DNA from: Stappia taiwanensis
Lineage (GTDB): Bacteria; Pseudomonadota; Alphaproteobacteria; Rhizobiales; Stappiaceae
Assembly (NCBI RefSeq): GCF_014635285.1
Contig: NZ_BMCR01000003.1
Span: 248,001 to 312,000 of the forward strand
Direction: 5' to 3'
DNA length: 64,000 bases
Numbering within the stretch: position 1 is the stretch's first letter; every line of letters begins with the position of its first letter. Made by a program: the position numbers and the translations under genes. Below are positions 36,098 to 44,683 of the stretch, piece after piece. The notes beneath the pieces were generated by a model. It made no database searches. It was not told the DNA's origin and worked only from the letters and a program-made list of their open reading frames with translations.

Positions 36098-37747
36098 GTG
36101 ATCACGGAATGTGACTATGCGATCATCGGCGCCGGAGCGGCCGGCTGCATCCTCGCCGCCCGCCTCAGTGCAATCGCCGGCGCCCGGGTCCTGCTGCTGG
36201 AGGCCGGCGCCCGCCGCCGTTCGCCGCTTCTGTCGATCCCGGCCGGAGAGACCTGGCTGCTCGGCAACCCGCGCTATGACTGGCGCTTCGAGACCGAACC
36301 GGATCCGAGCCTGTACGGCCGACGCCTGAAGATCCCGCGCGGCCGCCTGCTCGGCGGCTCGAACGCCATCAACGGCATGATCTTCGTGCGCGGTCAGCGT
36401 GCCGATTTCGACGACTGGGCGGAAGGCGGCGCGGACGGCTGGGGCTGGGACGATGTGCTGCCGTACTTTCGCAAGCTGGAGGACTGGCAGGGCGGGGAAA
36501 GCGAGACGCGCGGGGTCGGCGGCCCGATCCGGGTCGAGCTGCCGCGTCAGCGCGAACCCTTGTGCGATGTGTTTCTGGAGGCGGCCCGCCAGACCGGATT
36601 TGCCGCCAATCCGGACTACAACAGCGGGGATCTGGAAGGCTTCGGCTATTACCAATGCACCCAGCGTCGGGGGCGCCGGGCGTCGGTGGTGGAGGGATAT
36701 CTGACCGGCGCCCGTGCCCGCGCCAATCTGGCGGTGGAGACCGAGGCGACGGTGACGAGCCTGTGTTTCGAGGGGTGCCGCTGCACCAGCCTGCGGTATC
36801 GGCGCGGCGGCGAGAGCCACACCGTCACCGTGACGCGCGAGGTGATCCTGGCCGCTGGAACCATCGGCTCGCCGCAGATTCTGGAACTCTCCGGCATTGG
36901 CGAACCGGGGCGCTTGATGCGTGCCGGCATCCATGTGCATCACGCCCTGTCGGCGGTTGGCGAGAACTTTCGCGATCATCTCGCCGCACGCCTGCGCTGG
37001 CGGGTCGGCCAGCGCGTCACCTTCAACGAGCGTACCCGGGGACTGGCCCTCGCCGGCCAGATTGCGCGTTATCTGACCACCCGGCGCGGGGTACTCAGCC
37101 TGCCCATCGCGCTTGGCTTCGGCTTTGTCCGCAGCACGCCGGGCGAGCCGGTGCCTGACCTCCAGTTTCATTTCGCTCCGGCCAGTTACGGTCCCGGCTC
37201 GACCCGGCGGCTCGACCGCCACCCGGGCATGACCCTTGGCGTCTACCCCTTGCGGCCGGCCTCGCGCGGCAGCGTGCATGTCGACGCCGCCGACCCACTT
37301 GGGCCGCCGGTGATCGAGCCGCGTTTCCTGTCCGAGGATGAGGACAGACGTCGGTTGATCGCCGGAATCCGCATCGCCCGCCGCATTGTCGCGGCGCCGG
37401 CATTCGATGGCTATCGCGGGGAAGAAACCGCGCCGGGGGAGCATCTTTGGGACGAACGGTCGCTGACCGACCATCTCAGGGGCAGCGCCGACACCTCCTA
37501 TCACCCGGTCGGAACCTGCCGCATGGGCGCGGGGGGCGGGGCGGTGGTCGACCCGCGCCTGCGGCTGCGCGGCCTGTCGGGCCTGCGGGTGATCGATGCC
37601 TCGGTGATGCCGACCATGGTCTCGGGCAACACCCAGGCGGCGACCATGATGATTGCGGAAAAGGGCGCGGCGATGATCCGCGAGGAGGCTGGAGCGCGGC
37701 CATCACATGCGGCCCGCACAAGTGCTCTGGCGGGAGAGGGGGGCTAG
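36098..37747 (+). CDS. GMC-family FAD oxidoreductase (choline-dehydrogenase-like)
   Basis: A 549-aa glucose-methanol-choline oxidoreductase. N-terminal FAD site YAIIGAGAAGCILAARL with LLEAGARR, GMC signature 1 around PRGRLLGGSNAINGMIFVRG, signature 2 GTIGSPQILELSGIG, and the active-site HPVGTCRMG His near the C-terminus, followed by SGNTQAATMMIAEKGA. It oxidises a primary or secondary alcohol; without betaine genes nearby choline is not indicated. It starts at a GTG with a GGGGAAGGGGGA site. The next gene starts 3 bp after its stop. Confidence 0.9.
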   Translation: MITECDYAIIGAGAAGCILAARLSAIAGARVLLLEAGARRRSPLLSIPAGETWLLGNPRYDWRFETEPDPSLYGRRLKIPRGRLLGGSNAINGMIFVRGQRADFDDWAEGGADGWGWDDVLPYFRKLEDWQGGESETRGVGGPIRVELPRQREPLCDVFLEAARQTGFAANPDYNSGDLEGFGYYQCTQRRGRRASVVEGYLTGARARANLAVETEATVTSLCFEGCRCTSLRYRRGGESHTVTVTREVILAAGTIGSPQILELSGIGEPGRLMRAGIHVHHALSAVGENFRDHLAARLRWRVGQRVTFNERTRGLALAGQIARYLTTRRGVLSLPIALGFGFVRSTPGEPVPDLQFHFAPASYGPGSTRRLDRHPGMTLGVYPLRPASRGSVHVDAADPLGPPVIEPRFLSEDEDRRRLIAGIRIARRIVAAPAFDGYRGEETAPGEHLWDERSLTDHLRGSADTSYHPVGTCRMGAGGGAVVDPRLRLRGLSGLRVIDASVMPTMVSGNTQAATMMIAEKGAAMIREEAGARPSHAARTSALAGEGG

Positions 37748-37750
37748 CCG

Positions 37751-38254
37751 ATGAACGGGATCGTTCTGCAGTACAGGATCGTCAGGGCCGGACCGACCCT
37801 GCCGGGGATTGCCGCGCTGCTTGCCGCGTCGGAAGTGCATGCCCATGCGCTCTATCCGCCGGAAAGCGTTCACATGCTCGATGTGACCGAGCTCACCCGG
37901 CCGCATGTGCGCTTTCTCGCGGTGACCTGCAGCGAGGGGATCGCCAAGGGGTGCGGTGCATTGGTGCTCGACCGGGCCTCCCGCACCGGCGAGCTGAAGC
38001 GCCTGTTCGTCGCGCCCTCGGCCCGGGGACGAGGGCTCGGCGCGATGCTGCTCGGCGGCCTGGAGGCGGAGGCGCGGGTGGAAGGCTTGCAGGCGATCCG
38101 GCTGGAGACCGGCATCGAACAACCCGAGGCGCTCGGCCTTTACGGCCGCTTCGGCTACCGCCGGCGTGACCCGTTCGGCGACTACCGCCCCGATCCCCTG
38201 AGCGTGTTCATGGAAAAACGGCTGCTGCCGGACGCGGAGGGGAACAGCGGCTGA
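37751..38254 (+). CDS. GNAT-family N-acetyltransferase
   Basis: A 167-aa acetyltransferase. It has a central strand and loop GELKRLFVAPSARGRGLGAMLLGGLEAEA (R-G-R-G-L-G acetyl-CoA motif) and the closing LYGRFGYRRRDPFGDYRPDPLSVFMEKRL, a form common in YafP/PA4866-unrelated general GNATs. It starts 3 bp after the GMC oxidoreductase stop, so the two are surely co-transcribed. Substrate unknown. Confidence 0.85.
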   Translation: MNGIVLQYRIVRAGPTLPGIAALLAASEVHAHALYPPESVHMLDVTELTRPHVRFLAVTCSEGIAKGCGALVLDRASRTGELKRLFVAPSARGRGLGAMLLGGLEAEARVEGLQAIRLETGIEQPEALGLYGRFGYRRRDPFGDYRPDPLSVFMEKRLLPDAEGNSG

Positions 38255-38309
38255 TCTGGCGCAGGGAAACGCAAAAGCGGGTGGGGACATCCGGCAAGGA
38301 GAGAGGCAG

Positions 38310-39719
38310 ATGACAGGCGGGCGGTTCGATCATCACGGCAATCGCCAACGGGCGGGGAGCTACAGGGGCTGGCGTGGTGTCTTCTGGCCGCCAGCCGATG
38401 GCTACCGCGTGCTCTGTCTGGATATCGGCGCCGAAGCCCCATCGCTCGGCAGTGCCTTCGAGGAGGACATGGCGCATCTGGCGGCGCTGATCGAGAGCGA
38501 ATGGACGGCCTGCAAGCGGCAGGGCGTGCCGGGACGGACCCGCCTGCGCGACCCCGAACCGATTGCCGCCTGCCTGCGCAAGCTCGCGGCGCGGCTGCCC
38601 GCGCAAAACGACCGGCAGGCGCTGAGCCTGCGCGCCAATGCGCTTGAAACCGGCTATGACGCCGCCGCTTTGGCGCAACTGGCGGAGATCGATGAGGAGA
38701 TCGCCTTCGTTGCCGGGCAGATCGCCACCTGGTACGGCAAGCAGACCGGCGGTCTGCCGACCGCTTTCGGCTGTCGCCGTGATGAGGCCGCCCGCGCGGC
38801 CGTTGCCAAGGCACGGGACATGCAAGGCGAGGTTGGCGACTGCCTGCGGGGCCTGCGCGCTGGCCTGACCCTTGGCGAGGTGCCCGCCTTTGCCCCGAGC
38901 CGGGTGTTCCTGATGGCCGGCGAGGGCAATCGCCTCCCCAAGCACATCGCCTATTTTCTGCCGGAGGACGAGGGGGTGAAACGCTCGCCCTTCAAGAAGA
39001 GCTATTACTTCACCAACACCCACCGGGCGCTGATCGACGCGGTGTCGCTGCCGCTGGCTCGCCGCCTGCTCGATCTTGGTTCGCCATTTCCCGAGGAGGC
39101 AAGCGGCTTTGGCCAGATCCCGACCCTTGGCGTGCTGGCCCATGAATTCGGTCATTTCGTCCATCGCCCGGAGACGGAGTTCGCCGCGCTGAATGCCGCC
39201 GATCGCTGGAACTCGGTGGTGCTGCAGGAGGTGGCGGCGGATGTCTTTGGCGTGTTGATCCTGGCCGAGGTGCTGGCGCCGGCACTGGATCTGCCGCCCG
39301 AGCAGGTGCTGGGCTATCACCTTGCCGAAACGCTGCGCTATGTCGACCGGGGACTTGGGCTCTTCCCCGACAGCGACGGCATGTATCTGCAACTGGGCTA
39401 TCTGACCGCCTTTGGCGTGCTGGCCTTCGCGGAGGCGGGGCCGGACGGCCGGTCTGCCCCTTGCCTTGTCGGCGATCCGCAGGCGGTGCTGGCCGGTTTC
39501 CGCTCGCTGGCCCGGGTGCTGGCGGACACGTTGCTGGCCGGGGAGGTGGACCGTAGCCTGGCGCTTTGCCGCGACTTCGGCCCCGGGGCGGGGACGGAGA
39601 CCGCCCGGAGGCTTGCGCCGCTGCTTGAGCATCTGGCCGAAGGGCTGCCGACGAGTATCGACTATCGGCAGGAGCAAGCCGTGGCCGAAACGGGGGCTCG
39701 GGTGGCCATCGCAAGCTGA
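38310..39719 (+). CDS. Unrecognised HExxH metalloprotein of an accessory cluster
   Basis: A 469-aa soluble protein I cannot assign. The centre holds a zincin motif, LAHEFGHFVH, with H278, E279 and H282, followed 25 residues later by E307 in LQEVAADVFG. The E307-x-x-A-D arrangement suits a gluzincin third ligand, so a zinc hydrolase fold is plausible. The N-terminal 200 residues are helical (AEIDEEIAFVAGQIATWYGKQTGG). The strand before the motif contains RVFLMAGEGNRLPKHIAYFLPEDE. No signal peptide or membrane helix. AAGGAG precedes the ATG. It lies between a GNAT and a methyltransferase-fusion gene, so it may be a pathway enzyme rather than a housekeeping peptidase (inference). Confidence 0.6.
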   Translation: MTGGRFDHHGNRQRAGSYRGWRGVFWPPADGYRVLCLDIGAEAPSLGSAFEEDMAHLAALIESEWTACKRQGVPGRTRLRDPEPIAACLRKLAARLPAQNDRQALSLRANALETGYDAAALAQLAEIDEEIAFVAGQIATWYGKQTGGLPTAFGCRRDEAARAAVAKARDMQGEVGDCLRGLRAGLTLGEVPAFAPSRVFLMAGEGNRLPKHIAYFLPEDEGVKRSPFKKSYYFTNTHRALIDAVSLPLARRLLDLGSPFPEEASGFGQIPTLGVLAHEFGHFVHRPETEFAALNAADRWNSVVLQEVAADVFGVLILAEVLAPALDLPPEQVLGYHLAETLRYVDRGLGLFPDSDGMYLQLGYLTAFGVLAFAEAGPDGRSAPCLVGDPQAVLAGFRSLARVLADTLLAGEVDRSLALCRDFGPGAGTETARRLAPLLEHLAEGLPTSIDYRQEQAVAETGARVAIAS

Positions 39720-39777
39720 CCGGCTTCGTGCCGCAGGAGGGGGCGCCGCGGTGCGATCTCTCGACAGGAGGACGTCG

Positions 39778-40944
39778 ATGACGCAGACAGCGGGAATGGT
39801 ATCCCTTCGCCAGGAGCTTGGCCGAGTCCGGGACTACTACTGCACGCGGCGGGCGGTGGATGGCCAGCGGCAACGGAGCATCTACGAGATCTGGGAGGCG
39901 GGGGAGGCGTTCAACGATTCCGTGACCCCGTCCACCTATTGCCCGGACTATCGCAGCCACATGGTGCTGAAGATCCTGTCTTTGACCGAGGCAGGCGACA
40001 GGGTGTTTTCCTTGGGCTGTGGCAATGCCTTCGTCGAAGGCGATCTGGAGCGCGCGGGCCGCCCGGTCCGGGCGATCGACTGCAATCCGGAGGCGGTGCA
40101 CTTGGCGACCGGCAAGGGCATGGAGGCGTTCACGGCGGATTTCTTCGATCTGCCGAATGGGGCGCTGATGGGGTTCGATGTGGTCTATGCGGACGGGTTC
40201 CTCGGCCATGTGTTTCAGGCCGAGGGCGAATTGACCGGGTTCTTCGAGAAGCTGGCGATGCTGGCGCCGCCGCCCGGATGCTGGCTGGTGTTGTCCAACG
40301 ATGCGCCGCTGAGCCGGGAGGCGCTGGTGGAGCCGCACCCGCGCGTGGAAGATTTCTGGCTGCTGTCGCGCCGCTATCTCGATACGGTGCTGGGCCGGTT
40401 CGGCTTCGAGACCTCAGAGCAATATTACTTCCCCTACCAACGGCCGATGGAGTGCGGGCGCTATGTCACCGGCCCGCATGGGGTGCTGGTCGCCCGGGTG
40501 GTCAACCGGATGGCGAAGGAACGGCAGATCGTCGGCCTCGATGCATCCATGTCGGCACTGATGCGGCCGGGCTTTTATCGCGGCGCCTATCACCACATCA
40601 CCTTGCCCTTCGTCGCGCCGGGCGCCCGCGCGCCGGTCACCGTCGATGTGGTCGGCTCCCTGTGCGAGAACATCGACCGGTTCGCGGTTGACCGCTCCTT
40701 GCCGGACCCGCGCGTGGGCGATCTGGTTTATATCCACGATACCGGCGCCCATGGTCATGCCATGGGCTTCACCTACAATGGCCGCCTGCGCCCAGCGGAA
40801 CTGCTGTTGACCGAGGCGGGCGAGGTGCTGGAGATCCGCCGCGCGGAAACCTTCGCCGATTACACCGGCACGCTGCGCTGGGACCCGGTTGCCGTCGGTC
40901 CGGCCCGCCACGAGACCTCTGCGATACCCGCTGCGGGTGCTTGA
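39778..40944 (+). CDS. Class I methyltransferase fused to the C-terminal domain of a DapDC-type PLP decarboxylase
   Basis: A 388-aa chimera. Residues 1-222 are a SAM-dependent methyltransferase: the SAM loop VFSLGCGNAFVEGDL at about 76-90, then AIDCNPEAV with an acidic strand end, FDVVYADGFLGHVF, and a Rossmann C-terminal half. Residues 224-388 match the C-terminal beta-domain of fold-type III decarboxylases (diaminopimelate/ornithine type): MECGRYVTGPHGVLVARV, VGLDASMSALMRPGFY, GSLCENIDRFA, GDLVYIHDTGAHGHAMGF and GRLRPAELLL. The TIM barrel with the PLP lysine is absent. The join (near 40441) is in frame with no stop. The ATG has a strong AGGAGG site. The decarboxylase part cannot catalyse on its own. 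Confidence 0.82.
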   Translation: MTQTAGMVSLRQELGRVRDYYCTRRAVDGQRQRSIYEIWEAGEAFNDSVTPSTYCPDYRSHMVLKILSLTEAGDRVFSLGCGNAFVEGDLERAGRPVRAIDCNPEAVHLATGKGMEAFTADFFDLPNGALMGFDVVYADGFLGHVFQAEGELTGFFEKLAMLAPPPGCWLVLSNDAPLSREALVEPHPRVEDFWLLSRRYLDTVLGRFGFETSEQYYFPYQRPMECGRYVTGPHGVLVARVVNRMAKERQIVGLDASMSALMRPGFYRGAYHHITLPFVAPGARAPVTVDVVGSLCENIDRFAVDRSLPDPRVGDLVYIHDTGAHGHAMGFTYNGRLRPAELLLTEAGEVLEIRRAETFADYTGTLRWDPVAVGPARHETSAIPAAGA

Positions 40945-40969
40945 CCGCAAGGTCGCCGTCTCCTATCGT
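40941..40969 (+). promoter_or_regulatory. Promoter of the thiamine operon
   Basis: TTGACC (40941-40946), a 17-nt spacer and TATCGT (40964-40969). Transcription would start about 10 nt later, just before the TPP aptamer. The -35 overlaps the stop codon of the upstream gene. Confidence 0.6.
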
Positions 40970-40979
40970 CGCCGACATC

Positions 40980-41067
40980 ATTCGTTGGGGTGCCGAAAGG
41001 CTGAGAGGCGCGTTGAAGCGTCAACCCACTGAACCTGATCCGGGTCATGCCGGCGGAGGGAACGGAT
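40980..41067 (+). promoter_or_regulatory. TPP riboswitch (THI element)
   Basis: The conserved blocks are all present in order: GGGGTGCC, GGCTGAGAG, ACCC, GAACCTGATCCGGGTCATGCC and GGAGGGAAC. P1 closes by pairing ATTCGTT (40980-40986) with AACGGAT (41061-41067). Binding of thiamine pyrophosphate should shut down the following thi genes. Confidence 0.95.
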
Positions 41068-41079
41068 ATTTGCCAAAAA

Positions 41080-41108
41080 GGCGCGAGGCCCCGAGAACGG
41101 GCCGCGCC
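41080..41108 (+). promoter_or_regulatory. Hairpin downstream of the TPP aptamer (likely expression platform)
   Basis: GGCGCG-AG-GGCCC-like left arm (41080-41091) pairs with GGGCCGCGCC (41099-41108): ten base pairs with a small bulge and a 7-nt loop, located between aptamer and thiD. There is no strong U tract, so control by transcription termination or by translation cannot be separated. Confidence 0.5.
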
Positions 41109-41180
41109 GTGTATTGGCGCTAGTCTTTCTCCATGCCAGCAAGATGCCGGATCGCCCAGACAGAATGTGGGTGAAACGGA

Positions 41181-42059
41181 ATGCGACGAGATCAAGCTTC
41201 AGGCGCCGTCGGAGAGAACGGGCAGGGCATTGCCGCGCCGGCCCGATCCGCGCCGCCAGCCATTGCGCTGACCATTGCCGGCTCGGACAGCGGCGGCGGT
41301 GCCGGGATCCAGGCGGACCTGAAGGCGTTTTCCGCCCTTGGCGTTTATGGCGCCAGCGTGATCACTGCCGTCACCGCCCAGAACACCCGCGCCGTTACCC
41401 GGGTGCATGACATTCCCGTCGATGTGGTGAGCGCGCAGATCGCTGCCGTGCTCGACGATCTCGACGTGGCGGCGGTGAAGATCGGCATGCTGTCCTCGCC
41501 GGAGATCGTCGCGGCGGTTGCCGATGCGCTCGCCGGTTTTTCAGGGCATGTGGTGCTCGATCCGGTGATCGTCTCCAAATCGGGCGCGAAGCTGCTGCGC
41601 GACGAGGCCATCGCCGCCCTGCGCGAGCGACTGATCCCGCGCGCCAGCCTGATCACCCCGAACCTTCCGGAAGCGGCGGCGCTGCTGGGTGTGGACCCGG
41701 TGCTGGACGCCGCTGGGGCGGAGCGGCAGGGGATGCAGTTGCAGGCGCTTGGCCCCGCCGTCCTGATGAAGGGTGGGCACGGGGAAGGCGCTGAATGCAC
41801 CGATATCCTGCTTCGGACAGGCGAAGCGCCGCTGCGCTTCACCGCGCCGCGACTGGAAACCGCCAACACCCACGGCACCGGCTGCACCCTGTCGGCGGCG
41901 ATTGCCGCCGAATGCGCCAAGGGCGCTGATCTGGCCGAGGCGGTGCGTGCCGCCCATGCCTATCTGCATGAGGCGATCCGCGCCGCCGACACGCTGAAGG
42001 TCGGTGCGGGCCATGGTCCGGTGCATCATTTCTACCGGCAATGGGAGCTGCACCAATGA
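41181..42059 (+). CDS. thiD: Hydroxymethylpyrimidine/phosphomethylpyrimidine kinase
   Basis: A 292-aa ribokinase-fold enzyme. It phosphorylates HMP and HMP-P to HMP-PP, the pyrimidine half of thiamine. Typical blocks: ALTIAGSDSGGGAGIQADLKAFSALGVYGASVITAVTAQNT, the Lys/Ser-rich VLDPVIVSKSGAKLL, ITPNLPEAAALLG, and the anion hole with catalytic Asp region NTHGTGCTLSAAIAA (here GTGC-type). An unusual 25-residue polar N-terminal extension precedes the core; a later start is possible but no better codon is seen. First gene after the TPP riboswitch; it overlaps thiO. Confidence 0.94.
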   Translation: MRRDQASGAVGENGQGIAAPARSAPPAIALTIAGSDSGGGAGIQADLKAFSALGVYGASVITAVTAQNTRAVTRVHDIPVDVVSAQIAAVLDDLDVAAVKIGMLSSPEIVAAVADALAGFSGHVVLDPVIVSKSGAKLLRDEAIAALRERLIPRASLITPNLPEAAALLGVDPVLDAAGAERQGMQLQALGPAVLMKGGHGEGAECTDILLRTGEAPLRFTAPRLETANTHGTGCTLSAAIAAECAKGADLAEAVRAAHAYLHEAIRAADTLKVGAGHGPVHHFYRQWELHQ

Positions 42060-43048
42060 AGGTCTCGGTCATCGGCGCCGGTGTCGTCGGACTGGCCTGC
42101 GCCAGCGAATTGCAGGCGCGTGGAGCCCAGGTCACCATCTATGAACAGGGCGAGAGCGTCGGCGACAGCGCCTGCTCCTGGTGGGCCGGTGGCATGCTGG
42201 CCCCCTGGTGCGAGCGTGAAAGCGCCGAGGAGCCGGTGGAACGGCTCGGCGCCGAGGCGCTCGACTGGTGGGACACGCGCGTCGGCGGCGTGGAGCGCAA
42301 CGGCAGTCTGGTGCTGGCGCTGGGTCGCGATGCGGGCGAATTGCGCCGCTTTGCCCGGCGGACCTCGGAGTATGAGGAGATCGACGGGACGCGGGTCGGG
42401 GCCATCGAGCCGGATCTTGCCGGTCGTTTTGGCGCCGGGCTCTACTTCGCCGGTGAGGGGCACCTCAACCCGCGCCGGGCACTGGCCGATCTCGCCAAGG
42501 GACTGGCCGCGCGCGGGGCCGAGCTGTGCTTCGGCTCGGCCATGGAGCCGGACAACGCGCCGGGCGATGCGGTGCTCGACTGCCGGGGGCTGGCCGCCCG
42601 CGACGTGCTGCCGGGCCTGCGCGGGGTCAAGGGCGAGATGCTGGTGATCCGCAGCGCGGATGTGACCCTCTCCCGCCCGGTGCGGCTCCTGCATCCGCGT
42701 ATTCCGCTTTACATCGTGCCGCGCGGCGACGGGGTCTTCATGGTCGGCGCGACCATGATTGAAAGCGATGACCGCACGCGGATTTCCGCCCGCTCCATGC
42801 TGGAGCTGCTCGGCGCCGCCTATGCGCTGCATCCGGCCTTCGGCGAAGCGGAAATCCTGGAAACCGGCGTCGATGTGCGCCCCGCCTTCGCCGACAACCT
42901 GCCGCGCCTTGTTCGTCACGGCAATGGCCGCGTTCTGCATGTCAACGGCATGTACCGCCATGGCTTCCTGCTCGCCCCGGCGGTTGCCCGGATGGCCGCC
43001 GAGGCCGTGCTCGATGCCACCGCTACCCCGGAGTTTTTCCAATGCTGA
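42056..43048 (+). CDS. thiO: Glycine oxidase ThiO
   Basis: A 330-aa DAAO-type FAD enzyme that oxidises glycine to iminoglycine (dehydroglycine) for thiazole synthesis. It has the FAD motif MKVSVIGAGVVGLACASELQARGAQV, the SACSWWAGGMLAPWCE block that follows the dinucleotide fold in ThiO, and the C-terminal VNGMYRHGFLLAPAVARMAAE. The ATG lies in an ATGA overlap with the thiD stop; the thiS ATG overlaps its own stop. Confidence 0.93.
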   Translation: MKVSVIGAGVVGLACASELQARGAQVTIYEQGESVGDSACSWWAGGMLAPWCERESAEEPVERLGAEALDWWDTRVGGVERNGSLVLALGRDAGELRRFARRTSEYEEIDGTRVGAIEPDLAGRFGAGLYFAGEGHLNPRRALADLAKGLAARGAELCFGSAMEPDNAPGDAVLDCRGLAARDVLPGLRGVKGEMLVIRSADVTLSRPVRLLHPRIPLYIVPRGDGVFMVGATMIESDDRTRISARSMLELLGAAYALHPAFGEAEILETGVDVRPAFADNLPRLVRHGNGRVLHVNGMYRHGFLLAPAVARMAAEAVLDATATPEFFQC

Positions 43049-43239
43049 TCAAGGTCAACGGCGAAGCGCGGAGCGTGGAGCCGGATACGCTGTCCGCCGT
43101 GCTCGACGCGCTTGGCTATGGCGAGGCGATTGTCGCCACCGCCCTCAACGGCGAGTTCGTGCCGGTGGAGGCGCGCACCGAAACCCGGCTGCGCGACGGC
43201 GACCGGCTCGAAATCCTCGCCCCGATGCAGGGAGGCTGA
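43042..43239 (+). CDS. thiS: Sulphur carrier protein ThiS
   Basis: A 65-aa ubiquitin-like protein ending in the essential Gly-Gly (MQGG). Its C-terminus is thiocarboxylated and donates sulphur to ThiG. The core [23 protein letters not shown] and [11 protein letters not shown] is typical. The adenylyltransferase ThiF is not in this operon, as in many alphaproteobacteria. Confidence 0.94.
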   Translation: MLIKVNGEARSVEPDTLSAVLDALGYGEAIVATALNGEFVPVEARTETRLRDGDRLEILAPMQGG

Positions 43240-43240
43240 G

Positions 43241-44014
43241 ATGCTGCGTGTTTATGGCGAGGAGATCGCCAGCCGGCTGTTGCTCGGCACGGCCCTTTAC
43301 CCTTCGCCGGCGATCATGGTGGAGGCGGTGCGTGCCTCCCGCGCGCAGATCGTCACCGTCTCGCTGCGGCGGGAAGCGGGCGGCGGCGGCGCCGGGCAGG
43401 ATTTCTGGGCGCTGATCCGCGAGCTTGGCGTGCGCGTTCTGCCCAACACCGCCGGCTGCCATTCGGTCAAGGAGGCGGTGACCACCGCGCAGATGGCGCG
43501 GGAGGTGTTCGGCACCCCCTGGATCAAGCTTGAGGTGATCAACGACGCGGAAACCCTGCAACCGGATGTGTTCGGTCTGGTCGAGGCGGCGGGCATCCTG
43601 ACGCGCGAGGGGTTCAAGGTGTTTCCCTATTGCACCGAGGATCTGGGCGTTGCCGACCGGCTGCTGACCGCCGGATGCGAGGTGCTGATGCCCTGGGGCG
43701 CGCCGATCGGCTCGGCGCGCGGGCTCAACAATGTCTATGGCCTGCGCTCCTTGCGCGCCCATTTCCCGGATGTGCCGCTGGTGGTGGACGCCGGTCTTGG
43801 CGTGCCCTCCCACGCGGCGGCGGCGATGGAGCTTGGCTATGACGCGGTGCTCTTGAACACGGCGGTCGCCAAGGCCGGCGATCCGGCGGCGATGGCCAGC
43901 GCCTTCGCCCTTGCCGTGGAGGCGGGACGCACCGCCTTCGAGGCCGACCCCATCGAGGCCCGCGACATGGCCGCCCCCTCAACGCCGGTGCTTGGAAAGG
44001 CCTTCCTGGAATGA
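43241..44014 (+). CDS. thiG: Thiazole synthase
   Basis: A 257-aa TIM-barrel enzyme. It condenses 1-deoxy-D-xylulose 5-phosphate, dehydroglycine and ThiS-thiocarboxylate into the thiazole phosphate. Visible are [13 protein letters not shown], the strand and catalytic Lys in [29 protein letters not shown], and the [12 protein letters not shown] and [34 protein letters not shown] phosphate-binding region. The ATG follows a GGGAGGC site one nt after the thiS stop; the 3' end overlaps thiE (ATGA). Confidence 0.95.
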   Translation: MLRVYGEEIASRLLLGTALYPSPAIMVEAVRASRAQIVTVSLRREAGGGGAGQDFWALIRELGVRVLPNTAGCHSVKEAVTTAQMAREVFGTPWIKLEVINDAETLQPDVFGLVEAAGILTREGFKVFPYCTEDLGVADRLLTAGCEVLMPWGAPIGSARGLNNVYGLRSLRAHFPDVPLVVDAGLGVPSHAAAAMELGYDAVLLNTAVAKAGDPAAMASAFALAVEAGRTAFEADPIEARDMAAPSTPVLGKAFLE

Positions 44015-44649
44015 CCTTCGATCCGTTCTATCCGATTGTCGACAGCGCCGACTGGGTGGCCCGGCTGGTGCCGCTCGGCGTCAAGCTGATTCAGCTCCGC
44101 ATCAAGGACCGCGATCCGGAAACGGTGCGGGCCGAGGTGCGCCGCGCCGAAGCCCTGTGCCGCAAAGCGGACTGCCTGTTGGTGGTCAACGACTACTGGC
44201 AGATTGCCATCGAGGAAGCTTGCCGCTGCGTGCATCTGGGGCAGGAGGATCTGGACGAGGCGGATCTCGGCGCGATCCGCGCCGCCGGCCTCCGGCTCGG
44301 CCTCAGCAGCCACGATCACGCGGAGCTCGACCGGGCGCTGGCCGCCCGGCCCGACTACATCGCTCTCGGGCCGGTCTATCCGACCATCCTGAAGAAGATG
44401 AAATGGACGGAACAGGGGCTCGACCGGGTCAGCGAATGGAAGCGCCTGGTCGGCACGATCCCGCTCGTTGCCATCGGCGGCATGAGCGTGGAGCGCGCGC
44501 CGGGCGCCTTCGCCGCCGGTGCCGATATCGTCTCCGCCGTCACCGACATCACCCTCAATGCCGATCCGGACGCGCGGGTGCGCGCCTGGCTCGACGTGAC
44601 CCGTAACCCCGGTTCGGGGGCGCCTGCGCCCGCCGGACAGCCGGCCTGA
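44011..44649 (+). CDS. thiE: Thiamine-phosphate synthase-type protein
   Basis: A 212-aa TIM barrel that joins HMP-PP and thiazole phosphate to thiamine phosphate. Blocks: [27 protein letters not shown] (Gln/Arg/Lys of HMP-PP binding), [44 protein letters not shown] (usually S-T-H), [18 protein letters not shown], and [25 protein letters not shown]. The SSHDH and PTILKKM variants put it in the alphaproteobacterial ThiE-like branch. ATGA overlap with thiG. Confidence 0.9.
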   Translation: MTFDPFYPIVDSADWVARLVPLGVKLIQLRIKDRDPETVRAEVRRAEALCRKADCLLVVNDYWQIAIEEACRCVHLGQEDLDEADLGAIRAAGLRLGLSSHDHAELDRALAARPDYIALGPVYPTILKKMKWTEQGLDRVSEWKRLVGTIPLVAIGGMSVERAPGAFAAGADIVSAVTDITLNADPDARVRAWLDVTRNPGSGAPAPAGQPA

Positions 44650-44683
44650 TCAACCCGACACACCTGACAAGAGGCTCATTCCC

